From positions 1 to 35,666 of the forward strand of contig RMBW01000188.1 of NCBI GenBank assembly GCA_004009845.1: a stretch of 35,666 bases of DNA, given 5' to 3'. The DNA is from Davidsoniella eucalypti. Its lineage: Eukaryota > Ascomycota > Sordariomycetes > Microascales > Ceratocystidaceae. This document shows, one piece after another, positions 1 to 9,817 of this stretch. Within the stretch, counting starts at the first letter, position 1. Each line of letters starts with the position of its first letter. The notes beneath the pieces are model-generated. The model saw only the letters and a list, made by a program, of their open reading frames with translations, had not been told where the DNA came from and searched no databases. The translations under genes were made by a program, and so were the position numbers.

Positions 1-361
1 CATGGATATAACACTGTCACACGAGGGTTAAAGAGTGTTCGTTCGATGCCATGACATGCCTTGGGTCAACTAACCTTGCGGTGCTACACGAGGTATAACG
101 GCGATATATACAAGTGAGATAAACGAAAACAGCGGCACAAAGATCAAGAAGTTGACCTGCGACGGTGCTGAGAACTTGGTCTGTGTATTGTAGTATTGCG
201 AGACTAGTGATGAGTGACAGATGTATGTGTTAACCCTAACCCAGACATACTGATTGGAGAAAAGCGAGAATTTACGAACCGAGGATAGAGAGAATCAAGA
301 CTACAAGTGCGATGGTAGCTTGGAGACCCCGAATGATCATGGAGACGACCGGCGAGCCCAT
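1..361 (-). CDS. MARVEL-domain membrane protein, 5' part only (cut by left edge)
   Basis: The 5' part of a gene that continues beyond base 1. The proposed exons are 361-280, 203-75 and 13-1. They give a short N-terminus (MGSPVV), a first hydrophobic helix at about residues 8-27, a loop containing SQYYNTQ and APSQVNF, and a second helix (FLIFVPLFSFISLVYIAV) followed by PRVAPQ. The order helix, loop with a P/A-S-Q/E-(I/V)-N-F turn, helix, PR-x-AP is what I know from the fungal MARVEL family, small four-helix proteins of plasma membrane and vesicle membranes. The second donor is GTTAGT and the 61-nt intron has a CTTTAAC branch-like site before GACAG. The first donor (GTTCGT at 279) is weak, but it is the only choice seen that keeps the frame. 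An in-frame reading continues upstream of 361 without better support, so the ATG at 361 is chosen. Family assignment is by memory of the pattern; exact function is unknown. Confidence 0.62.
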
Positions 362-2286
362 GTTAGCGGTTAAAGAGAGAATGACACAAAGAATATATAA
401 CAGAGAACGAGAAGAAAGAAGGCCAGCTTGCTTGGAGTCGTAGCAAAGACGACGCTGTGGAATATGGTGTTGTTCACGCGGAATTGAAGCCAAAATGAAC
501 AAAAGTAGACTACGAAGTGAAAAGACTGGATGAGCTGCCAACAATGCTTTATATCATACTCTGTCTAATTCAATTTATGGGTTGAGAGCTGTCAGAGCCA
601 ATGGCAAACTCCCTGGGTACTATCTTGGTACCCAGAAGATATGAGACGATACCACGATGGCTTCTGAAACATCGGAACTTGAAGTATCCTGTCATGTCTT
701 AATGCGAAAAAAGATAGAGAATATAGAAAACCTTGTCGGTTTCAGAAACATGTGAGTATACACCTAATGTACTTTGCTATCGGCTATTTATTAGTTAGTT
801 CGTTACTTGACTCAACTAAGCTGACTAACTAACCTAACTTGTTCTTGTTTTTTTTCTTTATATCGTACATGAAATCTGGGGAAACATCTTAGCGCTAGAG
901 TCTATCTACCGGATGAACGTGAAGAATAACGGGCCGAGATACTAGGGAGAGACTCTGTGATATGAAAGTACGCAAAGAATTGGAAGAAACACTATGTATA
1001 TATGATGCTCTAGGTATAACGAAAGAAACGATGGGTATCGACAGACAAGTGAAGTCCCAAATTAAAATCTTTATAACCGGCATTTGTCATTTTGGTATCA
1101 AGGTGGCGTTCGTTTGTTCCTCTCAAATATGCAAAGAACGTCCTACTAACGCACAGGAAGGGAAAAGCTACATCTCATTCCGCTCTGCCTGTGATACAGA
1201 CGATCGCAGCGTTCGTTTCCGCCGAGCCAGCAGATTCGCAGATCCAAGCGTTTTTTGCCTCATCTCTTCAAGCTGATTGATATACAGATATACTCGGGTT
1301 CATACATCTTACGTATACCTGTCACCTTGCATAGCTCTCATACAGAAACTCGTATGTGGTTACATTCAGTCGCAAAAAACTGGCTGCAATACGACTCTGA
1401 TTCGCTCGCGTAGGGATTTGCATCTGCAATGGCAAATTTGCTGGCTTCTGGAGCTTTTACCGAGGCATAACCATTACCAGTTGTAGACAAAATGGCTTGC
1501 TTATTTTAGGTCCTTGCTTTCCGTTTATTTTATATATATATTTTTTGCCCTGGCTCCAATATTTGGGGCTAACCGTGGTCTTTTTTTCTTAGTATCTGGT
1601 TTTGGAGCAAGATAAGCTGTGGTGCAACAACCACAAGTAGCAAGCAAAGCAATACAACTGAGCAAAAGCTTGGGCTGGCCCTGCTTGAGCCGAGGCGCTA
1701 AGAGCAAGGGAAGGAGCTCAAGCCTCGGCCATTTCTCTCTTTTCCTCTCTTTCGTGGATATCCAGTCGACATCAATTTACCCAACTGTTCATTTTGAGGT
1801 GTGGACAGACCTACTTTCCCCTAAGGAGGACAAATAAAGACGAGCAAAAGGACGAGAAAGCTAAGCTGTAGTCGCATGCTTGGTTTTGTTTGCCGTTTAT
1901 TGGCCAGAGTAACAAGATAGAGCACTTGCCTTGCTGTATAAACATTGCGACCTCCAACAACCAGAACTGGGTTCCTTCGTTTTTAGACGGGGCTGCTGTT
2001 TGGAGCGCTGGTCTCTTTTTTATCTCTTTATTTTACTTCTTCTTTCTTTTCCCAAACATTCTATCTACTTCATTTTCCGTTTTTTATCTTGAAGTCTTCT
2101 TCTGTTGAGGCTTCTTGCTCCTTGCTGCTACTTCGCACTCGCCATTGTACATTCAGCTGAAGACCAGCCAGGCTCTGAAAGTACCGGGCTATCTTCAACT
2201 ACTAGACAGCCTATCAAAGGGCTCTGATCTCCAATCGCCAACACCCAACTATATACAGCAGTTATATATATATTCTGATCTTCACC
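362..2286. other. Intergenic region between divergent MARVEL and acyl-CoA ligase genes
   Basis: About 1.9 kb with only short reading frames and no recognisable domain. It must hold the promoters of both flanking genes, which point away from each other. A T-rich stretch lies near 1528-1600. A pyrimidine-rich stretch follows at about 2020-2100, and AT-rich TATA-like sequence at about 2248-2275 lies just before the ligase start codon. No RNA gene was recognised. Confidence 0.6.
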
Positions 2287-4566
2287 ATGGGCATCACTCC
2301 CGCCATGGCCGCGCTGCGGAAGGATCTAATGACCACGCCGCCGCCAGGCCAGCCACACGGTGTCTCAATTCCCGGATCAGAGCGTGAGGGCCGTTCCGCC
2401 GTCTACCGCCATTGGCGTCTACGCGGCAGCGGCCCGCTCGAGACATACGATGCAGCTATACGCACTACGCACGACCAGTTCGAGGACTCGGTCCGGCGCC
2501 AGGGCTCGCGCAGCTGCTTGGGCTGGCGCCCGTGGAATCGCGAGACGCGCACTTGGGAAAATTCGTATTCTTGGCTCACGTACAACGAAGTGGCCGAACG
2601 CCGCAAAAATCTGGGCGCCGGTATCGTCGAGATCATGCAGAGCCTCGGCTTCGATCCTAGCTCCAAGTATGGCATTGGCTTGTGGTCGCAAAACCGCGTT
2701 GAGTGGCAGATCGCCGGTAAGCTCGTACTACAATACTCCCAGCCCCTCAAACCCTAATACGATAAACCCTATATACTTACAACCACTGACCTTCTATCAC
2801 AGAGCTTGCCGTTTCTTCGCAGGCTCTCTTCTCGGTGTCCCTGTACGAGACCCTAGGCCCCGAGACTACAGAGTACATCATCAACCATTCCGATCTCCCC
2901 ATGCTGATGTGCTCGTTGGCGCACATCCCTGCCCTTCTCAGCATCGCTGACCGCATCCCAACCCTCAAGGTGATAGTCTCGTTCGATCCGTTAGACTCTG
3001 GCGAGCAGTCTGACAGCACGATGCTTTCAGTACTTAACGGGATTGCGGCTAGGCATGGAATAAAGATCTACAGCATGCTCGATCTTGAGATTCTCGGCGC
3101 ACAGTCGGGCCGGCCTATGCGCCCGCCAACTGCCGACGATCTTATCACCATCAACTACACATCAGGAACTACCGGCATGCCCAAGGGTGTCGTCCTAACT
3201 CACCGTAATGCCGTCGCAGCTATCACTGCGGCACGTGCTAGTGGTCACGTGAAGCCGGGCGACACGCATATCTCGTACCTACCACTAGCCCACATCTACG
3301 GCCGTATGTGTGATGCCGCAGCTCTATCAGAAGGCGCCAAGATTGGTTATTTCCGCGGTGACATTACAGGACTAGTCGATGATATGAAGTTGTTGAAGCC
3401 GAATGGCTTTATGAGCGTCCCTCGGTTATTCAATCGCTTCAACTCAGCACTACGTGCCTCGACGGTTCAGGCACCCGGCCTCAAGGGCGCCTTATCACGC
3501 AAGGCCGTCGAGACCAAGCTTGCCAGCATGAAGCTGCCCGGTGGCAAGGCCACCAACAAGCATTTCCTATTCGACCGTATCTGGACTCCCAAGGTCACGG
3601 CTGCGTTAGGAATGAGTCGTTGTAGCTTCATGTGCAGCGGCTCAGCTCAGCTAGACCCAAATGTACAGGAGTTCCTGCGTGCTGCTCTCGGCTCGCGGTT
3701 TGTCCAGGGCTATGGTCTAACCGAGTCTTATGCTGTAGCCACTGTGCAGCTGCCCGACGATTTTAGCGTCGGCAACATCGGTGCGCCAACCATTGGCGTC
3801 GAGGTGTGTCTAGAGTCCGTACCCGACATGGAGTATCTCGTCACCGACGGACCGAATCCCCGCGGAGAGCTGCTGCTTCGTGGCCCTTGTGTCTTCAGTG
3901 AATACCACAAGAACCCCGAAGAGACCGCCAAGTCCATCGATGCCAGCGGCTGGTTCCACACCGGGGATATAGCCGAAGTCGACAGTGCCGGCCGTTTCAA
4001 GATCATCGACCGTAAGAAGAACGTACTCAAACTAGCCCAAGGCGAGTACATTTCCCCCGAACGTATCGAGAATGTCTACATGGCCAACACCAGTCTAATC
4101 GCCTCTGCCTTTGTCCATGGCGATCCCGTGCAATCCTCGCTAGTCGGAATCTTCGGTATCGATCCCGTCACATTTGCCCCCTTCGCTTCCAAGTTGCTCG
4201 GTCGTCATATCACACCCACCGACATCGATTCTCTACGCGACGCTTGCCGTGAACAACTCGTCCGAAAGGAAGTCCTCAAGATTCTTGACAGTATCGGCAA
4301 GAAGAAGAAGTTTAACAGCTTCGAACGTGTTCGTTCTTGCATGCTCGAAATCGAGCCATTCACGATTGAGAATGAACTGTTGACACCCACGTAAGTAGCT
4401 TCTTTCCATTTATTATCGCTATCGTCTATTACTCAAACTAACCAAATCCGTTTTCTCTCTTTCTAGTCTAAAACTCAAGCGTCCTCAAGCTGTTAGAGCA
4501 TTTGCTCAGGAAATCGCTGTCATGTACGAGGAAATTAACAGTACTCCAGAGAAGCCCAGACTTTAA
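2287..4566 (+). CDS. Long/medium-chain fatty acid--CoA ligase (Faa2-like), 3 exons
   Basis: ATP-dependent activation of fatty acids to acyl-CoA. Exons are 2287-2716, 2803-4390 and 4467-4566, giving 705 aa, the usual length for eukaryotic acyl-CoA synthetases. Introns are 86 and 76 nt with donors GTAAGC and GTAAGT; both junctions restore conserved text (WQIAELAVSSQALF; LTPTLKLKRPQA). ANL-superfamily motifs are intact: P-loop YTSGTTGMPKG at about residues 262-272, QGYGLTES at 445-452, GWFHTGD at 526-532, and the hinge and FACS motif DRKKNVLKLAQGEYISPE at about 546-563. The LYETLGPETTEYI and KLAQGEYISPERIENVY segments resemble yeast Faa2 more than Faa1/Faa4. There is no signal peptide or membrane anchor. 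The protein ends in PRL, a possible non-canonical peroxisomal PTS1, which would fit a Faa2-like peroxisomal enzyme. The ATG sits in a good context (CACCATGG). It is tail-to-tail with the WD40 gene. Family certain; subfamily and location inferred. Confidence 0.95.
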
Positions 4567-5106
4567 GATATTCTCCCAGGATATATCGAAAGACAAGAGA
4601 AAGAGATTGTGAAACGTAAAGAGTTAGTATGTATATATATATAGGCTATCTATCATATTTCTTTCTCTTTTTGTCAAGTCTCGCTTTGTATACAGACTTT
4701 TTTGTATTTCTTTTCTTCACTTCTTTAGCTTAAACTCACCCAGTCTTGTTAACATAATTTGATTGTCTTGTTTCTTCCTATCGTTTCGCCTTGTACAAAC
4801 AAAGTTGTTGGACCCAAAAAAAACGTGCATTAGTAAACAAATGCAGCTTGATATCATCATGTGTGTTGCAATGAGAATAAGAAAATAAGAGATATAACGA
4901 CCAGAACAATAATCTATTAACAATTAAAAAAATAAATGCACCCCCTAAACAAACCAAATTTGATATTGAATCAAGCAATAAAAGGAATAAATAAAAAACA
5001 CCTTGCCATCCGGGAATTTACATGTCTGAAAACCTAAATTTGAATGGAAATAATGCTTGAACACCTTCTCAAATAAACCAGAAAGGCAGCCATTGAATAA
5101 CATCTA
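4567..5106. other. Shared 3' flank of convergent ligase and WD40 genes
   Basis: A 540-bp AT-rich spacer between two stop codons that face each other. It should contain the 3' UTRs and poly(A) signals of both genes. A TATATATATATAG run at about 4632-4645 lies 65-80 nt after the ligase stop. AT-rich A-runs near 4920-5000 could serve the opposite strand. The short minus-strand reading frames here carry no recognisable domain. Confidence 0.6.
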
Positions 5107-8100
5107 TCATTCTTCAGGCACAGGATTATAATCGAACCCTAACTTGTCGAATATCTCTGCCTGATCTACCCGGAGCTCCTCTAATGTTTCTGGCGACAAA
5201 TCTTCGATATTGAACGCTTTCTGTGCTGCGAAATTATACGCCGCATGTGCCTGATCATGGTTATATTCGAGGCTGAAGTCCGTTATGGATGGTTTATCGG
5301 CCGAGGACTCTCGACTGCTCTTAGACTTGTTTAGCAGCCGCTCGAACAGCTCATTGCTTTTCCGAGCCCAGATCTCATTGAGGCCGAGGATTGGACTATT
5401 CATAAGATGTGCCTCGGCGCGGTAGAGGCCCGTGTATGAGTATTTGCTACCCTGGACTGCACCGATTAGTGGGTTGGGGTGAATCTGAATCTGCCGCTTG
5501 TTGACAAAGGCACGTGCTTTCATGATTCCCTCTCCTAACTTGATGTCTTTGCTGTCTGATGGGGTTGTCTCTGTCTCGTTATGTGGCGTGACCTCTTTGG
5601 GGCGTCGTACTTTGCGGGTAGCTCCATTGGGGAGGCGTATTGTCAAGATGTCGGCAGGCCGTGAGTCTGATGGTTCTGTAGTCAAGAGGAAGACACGACC
5701 AGATGCATCGCCGACTACTAACCGTGTGTAGTCGCTAGAGAACACGCCCGTCATAAGCGGCGCGGGCGCCTCGAGGAGCACACGGACAAATGGAGTTTTG
5801 CTACGCGGATTCCACACGCGGAGAACACCGTCTGAGCCACCAGTATAGAGACGATCACACGATGTACCCCAGAGCGTAAATCGAACGCCAGTATCATCCG
5901 CAATGTTGTTCGTTTCTATTGATGTATGGTGTCGCAGCACGTGAATGGGTTCTCTTCCCTGGCCTGTGTCCCACACATAGACACAACCATCAGTCGTGCT
6001 GGCCGTGATGTACGAGTGGTGGTTGCTATTTGGGAAGATGGTAATATCGTTAATGTCGACGGAGGCGCAGTCCAGCTCCTGGACAAGCTGATAGATGTGT
6101 TGGTCCGCCGCTCGGTTGCCTATGATGTCGTCATCTTGATCAAGCTCACCGGTATGTTGCCAGATCCGGATCTGGGTCTTGACTCCAGGCTCGGCGCTGC
6201 TCCTTCGTGATGTTGCCACAGCGAAAACCATACGCGTTGGATGCCAAGCGACCTCAAACACATTCTCTCTGACGATGCAGCTAAGATTCAACCGCTTGCC
6301 TGACTTGATATCCCATAGGCCCAATACACCTGAGTTCTCTCGATGACTAGGCACATTATCCTCATTGATGCTGACACTTCGTGGCGAATATCCTACAAGC
6401 AAGTGGTATTTGCAGCCCTTGGCAACTCCCCATTGCATACTAGAAGGGGAGTAGCCCCAAATATCATCTTCCTTGATATCATCCAGGAACGCCTCTTTGA
6501 GAAGTGTTTTCAAGTTGACAAAGTGGCGGAACTGTGCGGACTGACTGTCGACACCTTGACTAATATCGTATACGCGCACAGCTTCGTCGAAATCGGCAGT
6601 TCCAGTTGCCACATACCGACCCTTAGGCAACACGAAGTTGACATTTCCATAATGAGTCCAAGTGCCAAGACAGGTCAGAGCTTCTTTCTGGGCGTCAAAA
6701 TTCCACACCTTGACTGTGAGGTCAAAACTGGATGTGTAAATGAGACCCGAATATTGGTCATGCGCTGACGAAACAACGGACGCATAAAGCCATCGGTCTT
6801 GGCCACTATGAAAGAATCCTAAGGAATTATCGGGATCCCACACTACTGGCCGTGTTCTGCGGTGGTCGGGAAGCGCCTGCAGCGTGCGGCTGCCAACAAA
6901 GCCGATAAGAAGATTTCCAGGTTTGTTGTATTGCCAGTTGTGGGAGTCTGAGTGTGTGGTTGTACCACAGATAAACGCATCAGGTGTGATCCATGTGAGC
7001 GTAGCAATGTCTCCCGCACAGTTCGTCCATTCTTGACGGACATCTAGCCCGTCTTCGAGTAGTGTACAAAGACTGTTTTCATAATTTATGTACTTGGGCG
7101 TATGGCCAAAGCCATAACGGCCCTCAATTTCACGATGAAAACGCAAGGCGGCTATCTTGAGCGATCTTTCACATAAGCCAGAAGTTGTATCTGGCTCTAC
7201 AGACAGGATTTTAGGACAGCCTTCTTCCCACTCACGCCGATTTACGTCATACAGGAAGTTGTAGATATCCATATATGAACGGCGCGCAAGAGCGCCCTTT
7301 GAGTGTAGCTTACAAAGATCGAGAACAATCATTGGCCGTTTATGGAGTATACGGCTTAGGAGTCGCAACTTTGAAGGTGGGGGCTTTTTGAACACGACAA
7401 ACCGACTGGCTTCGGTAGTCAAGTATTCAATCTCTTCGTTGGTGAAGTCTACATGAAATCGAGTACTAGCGGGCATACTGGCAAGTTCGGCCAACGAGAG
7501 CTTGTCTGGCACCAGCTCAAGAAGGTTTTCACGAACATTTTTCTTGAGATATGGCCGAGCCAATGCACTGTTCCATGTTGATGGGCTTGGTCGTACAGTA
7601 TCAAAACTCCCGATTATCGGATTTTGATACGACCGTTTTGTTCGGACAGGTGTCGGTGAAGGTATGCATCGCTTTTCCTCTGGATCTACTGATTCTAGTT
7701 TGTACGGAGCTTCATCTGATGGTCGAGATAATAGGAGGTGGGAAGATTGTGTTTCGCGTAGCTGATCGGATGGCGAGGTGGATATAGCATCCAAAAGAGG
7801 TGGTGATTGGGTGATGTGCTCATCTTGTACCTGTACCAACCCATCATCAATGGGGTTAAGATACGGCGATGACGATTGCTGTGTAAGGTCGATATAAAAT
7901 GAGTCGGGCTCTTTCCAGGAGTTGGTAGTCCCATTTCCCACGGGTTGTGATGCTAATAGGGGTAGTGATATGTTGGTTTTCTTTGTAGTGGATTTGTTGA
8001 TGTGATGGATCTCTTGTCTACCGTGCGAACGCAAAGGCGTGGTAGCATGGGGCCTCATCGATGATGACTTTAATGACGGCAAGTCACTCCACTTATGTGC

Positions 8101-8145
8101 CAATGGAAAAGAGGGCATGCTCGTTCTCTGTATCTTGTTCGGCAT
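5107..8145 (-). CDS. WD40-repeat protein, possible Raf1/DIM-9-type DCAF of the H3K9 methylation complex
   Basis: A single uninterrupted 1012-aa frame starting at the CAT at 8143-8145. Residues 1-200 are low-complexity and rich in Ser/Pro/Thr, probably disordered. Residues 205-370 form a conserved-looking helical region (LSLAELASMP, KLRLLSRILHKRP, RRSYMDIYNFLYDV). Residues 375-825 carry about seven or eight WD-like blades, with blade ends VKVWNFD (478-484), VRVYDIS, LGLWDIK (608-614), IRIWQHT, VYVWDTG (722-728) and LRVWNPR (775-781). A charged tail of about 190 aa follows. The WNPR end is close to the WDxR motif by which DCAFs bind DDB1. The layout of an N-terminal extension plus propeller recalls S. 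pombe Raf1 and Neurospora DIM-9, WD40 subunits of the CUL4-DDB1 heterochromatin complex. That call is from memory of the family; another WD40 scaffold is possible. An out-of-frame uORF overlaps the start, and a 5' UTR intron at 8394-8260 (GTAAGT..AACAG) is possible. Confidence 0.85.
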   Translation of the reverse strand: MPNKIQRTSMPSFPLAHKWSDLPSLKSSSMRPHATTPLRSHGRQEIHHINKSTTKKTNISLPLLASQPVGNGTTNSWKEPDSFYIDLTQQSSSPYLNPIDDGLVQVQDEHITQSPPLLDAISTSPSDQLRETQSSHLLLSRPSDEAPYKLESVDPEEKRCIPSPTPVRTKRSYQNPIIGSFDTVRPSPSTWNSALARPYLKKNVRENLLELVPDKLSLAELASMPASTRFHVDFTNEEIEYLTTEASRFVVFKKPPPSKLRLLSRILHKRPMIVLDLCKLHSKGALARRSYMDIYNFLYDVNRREWEEGCPKILSVEPDTTSGLCERSLKIAALRFHREIEGRYGFGHTPKYINYENSLCTLLEDGLDVRQEWTNCAGDIATLTWITPDAFICGTTTHSDSHNWQYNKPGNLLIGFVGSRTLQALPDHRRTRPVVWDPDNSLGFFHSGQDRWLYASVVSSAHDQYSGLIYTSSFDLTVKVWNFDAQKEALTCLGTWTHYGNVNFVLPKGRYVATGTADFDEAVRVYDISQGVDSQSAQFRHFVNLKTLLKEAFLDDIKEDDIWGYSPSSMQWGVAKGCKYHLLVGYSPRSVSINEDNVPSHRENSGVLGLWDIKSGKRLNLSCIVRENVFEVAWHPTRMVFAVATSRRSSAEPGVKTQIRIWQHTGELDQDDDIIGNRAADQHIYQLVQELDCASVDINDITIFPNSNHHSYITASTTDGCVYVWDTGQGREPIHVLRHHTSIETNNIADDTGVRFTLWGTSCDRLYTGGSDGVLRVWNPRSKTPFVRVLLEAPAPLMTGVFSSDYTRLVVGDASGRVFLLTTEPSDSRPADILTIRLPNGATRKVRRPKEVTPHNETETTPSDSKDIKLGEGIMKARAFVNKRQIQIHPNPLIGAVQGSKYSYTGLYRAEAHLMNSPILGLNEIWARKSNELFERLLNKSKSSRESSADKPSITDFSLEYNHDQAHAAYNFAAQKAFNIEDLSPETLEELRVDQAEIFDKLGFDYNPVPEE

Positions 8146-8189
8146 GGTCTTCTTGCGATTGAGTGAGGAAGGCTTGCGTCTGATGCCAT
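8070..8189 (-). promoter_or_regulatory. Candidate uORF overlapping the WD40 gene start
   Basis: On the minus strand an ATG at 8189-8187 lies 44 nt upstream of the WD40 start. It opens a 39-codon frame in a different phase that ends at TAA 8072-8070, well inside the main coding region. The ATG context is AGAATGG. The main frame has an in-frame TAG just upstream, so it cannot be extended through this ATG. If the mRNA includes 8189, ribosomes initiating there would bypass the main start, so this could limit translation. Alternatively transcription may start downstream of 8189. Confidence 0.4.
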
Positions 8190-9817
8190 TCTATGCGTTG
8201 TGTGGTAGGCGGGGTTGCGAGGGGTTCGAAGCCGGCCTAGAGGGTTTGCGAGGTTGAGTCTGTTGGTAGTCGTATCAGCTTAAACATGTTTTCTTGCTAT
8301 ATTGAAGATTTTATGTTTTCCGGTTTGGTAGATGCGCAAGAGTCCATCTCAAGATTGATGGCAACTATCACGATCACAAATAGGGCTAACTTACGCGAGT
8401 GTTCATGGAAGCGAGGGGTTTGATTTGGTGGCATCAGCGCCACAGCCATAAGAGAGCTATCAAGGCTGGTGTGGTTGATTGCCAATTGTGGTTTGACTAT
8501 TTTTCTTGTCGTCGCCGCTGCCAATCAGGTCGTCGCGGTGGTGATGGTGTTGAGAGCAACAATTATGGCATGCAATAATCTTTGGCGCGTGATTTCAGCG
8601 CTAATGAACGGACACAACTTTCGTAAGGCGTCAAGGAGGTTATTTGGTTATTCTGGACTCGAAAATTCAGATGCTTATGCGTGATGCGTGATGGATTCGT
8701 GATGCAATGTAGATGTATAAACTTGGATTGAGGTCATGCAGCTAATCGTCGTTGCCTGTCTCGGCAGGGCTTTTGTCAATAGTAGCTTCGATACGTGAGT
8801 TCGTGGTCAGCTTGACGCGGGTTGTTGGTAGCCGAGATGGTGGTGGTGGATACTTTCTGATCTCAGATAACCAGTCAACTATTTCAGGGCACGTCTAGTT
8901 GTGGGCTATAGACTCGTAGCTCACTAGGGTTCTAAAGAAAGGCGGCGATTTAATTTCCTATGGGCTCAGCGCGTTGAGTGGCATGGGATGTTGACTGTCG
9001 ATAGTTGATGGGTGGGTACGTCAAATTTGCTAAGCCGATCGATCTTGAATAGACAAATGCTTATCTTCATGTGATGGCTTAATTTTCATAAAAAGAGTTT
9101 GACAATGGAACACACACGACACGATCTGTAGAAAAAGATGGGAGGGAAATACAAATTGATTAAATCAAATTAATGTTTTGTTTATTTTTTTGCCTCCTTT
9201 ACAAACCCTAAGTTGTATTTTAACCCTATATATTGGGTTGTTTAGTGATAGAAAAATGCCATTCCGATGTTTGTCATTGCAATCCCCATCTTGGAATTCG
9301 GAGTACACGCCACAATTTTCTACATGAGTTATCTGAGGGTTCAGTGTTGTTGATCATAGGTTGTTTATTTATCCGACTACTCTAAAGCTGATAAGCTTGA
9401 GGTTTTTAATAGCCAAAATGATGAAAACTCGTGCGGCTTAGAATATCTATGATGGGATGACGCCATACTTCAATGATACCAAACTCCTCCACCCAAAGGA
9501 ATATAAAACATAACCAAAAGCAAGAATATATCGAAAGCTTCACAGAAGCGTCCCGGCCCAAAGAAAAAAAAAAGATGACGTAAGAAGATATATAAAAAAA
9601 AACCGTCCAACAAGATAAGAAATAAGAACAAAATATAAGCTCCATATTGCATGGAGAGAGCGCTTACGTTAGGGGCATTTGGACGAACGTCGTAGTGCAT
9701 ATTTTCACCCTCCAACCTCCTTTTGAAGTAAGTGTTTTGATATATGAGAAGACAGTATGCAGTCATAATTCAACTAGCGGTTCAACTGGCAAACAAGACA
9801 TGGCCTGTTGAAGTCAC
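8146..9817. other. Intergenic region: 5' flank of WD40 gene, 3' flank of Seb1-like gene
   Basis: About 1.7 kb between two minus-strand genes. No reading frame here shows a recognisable domain. The half nearest 8145 must hold the WD40 promoter and leader, including the candidate intron 8394-8260. A strongly AT-rich part lies at 9120-9250 and contains the small inverted repeat TTGATT-A-AATCAA at 9156-9168. Two good donor-like sites on the minus strand (GTAAGT at 8394, GTAAGC near 9666) suggest spliced untranslated exons, which only transcript data could settle. Confidence 0.5.
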
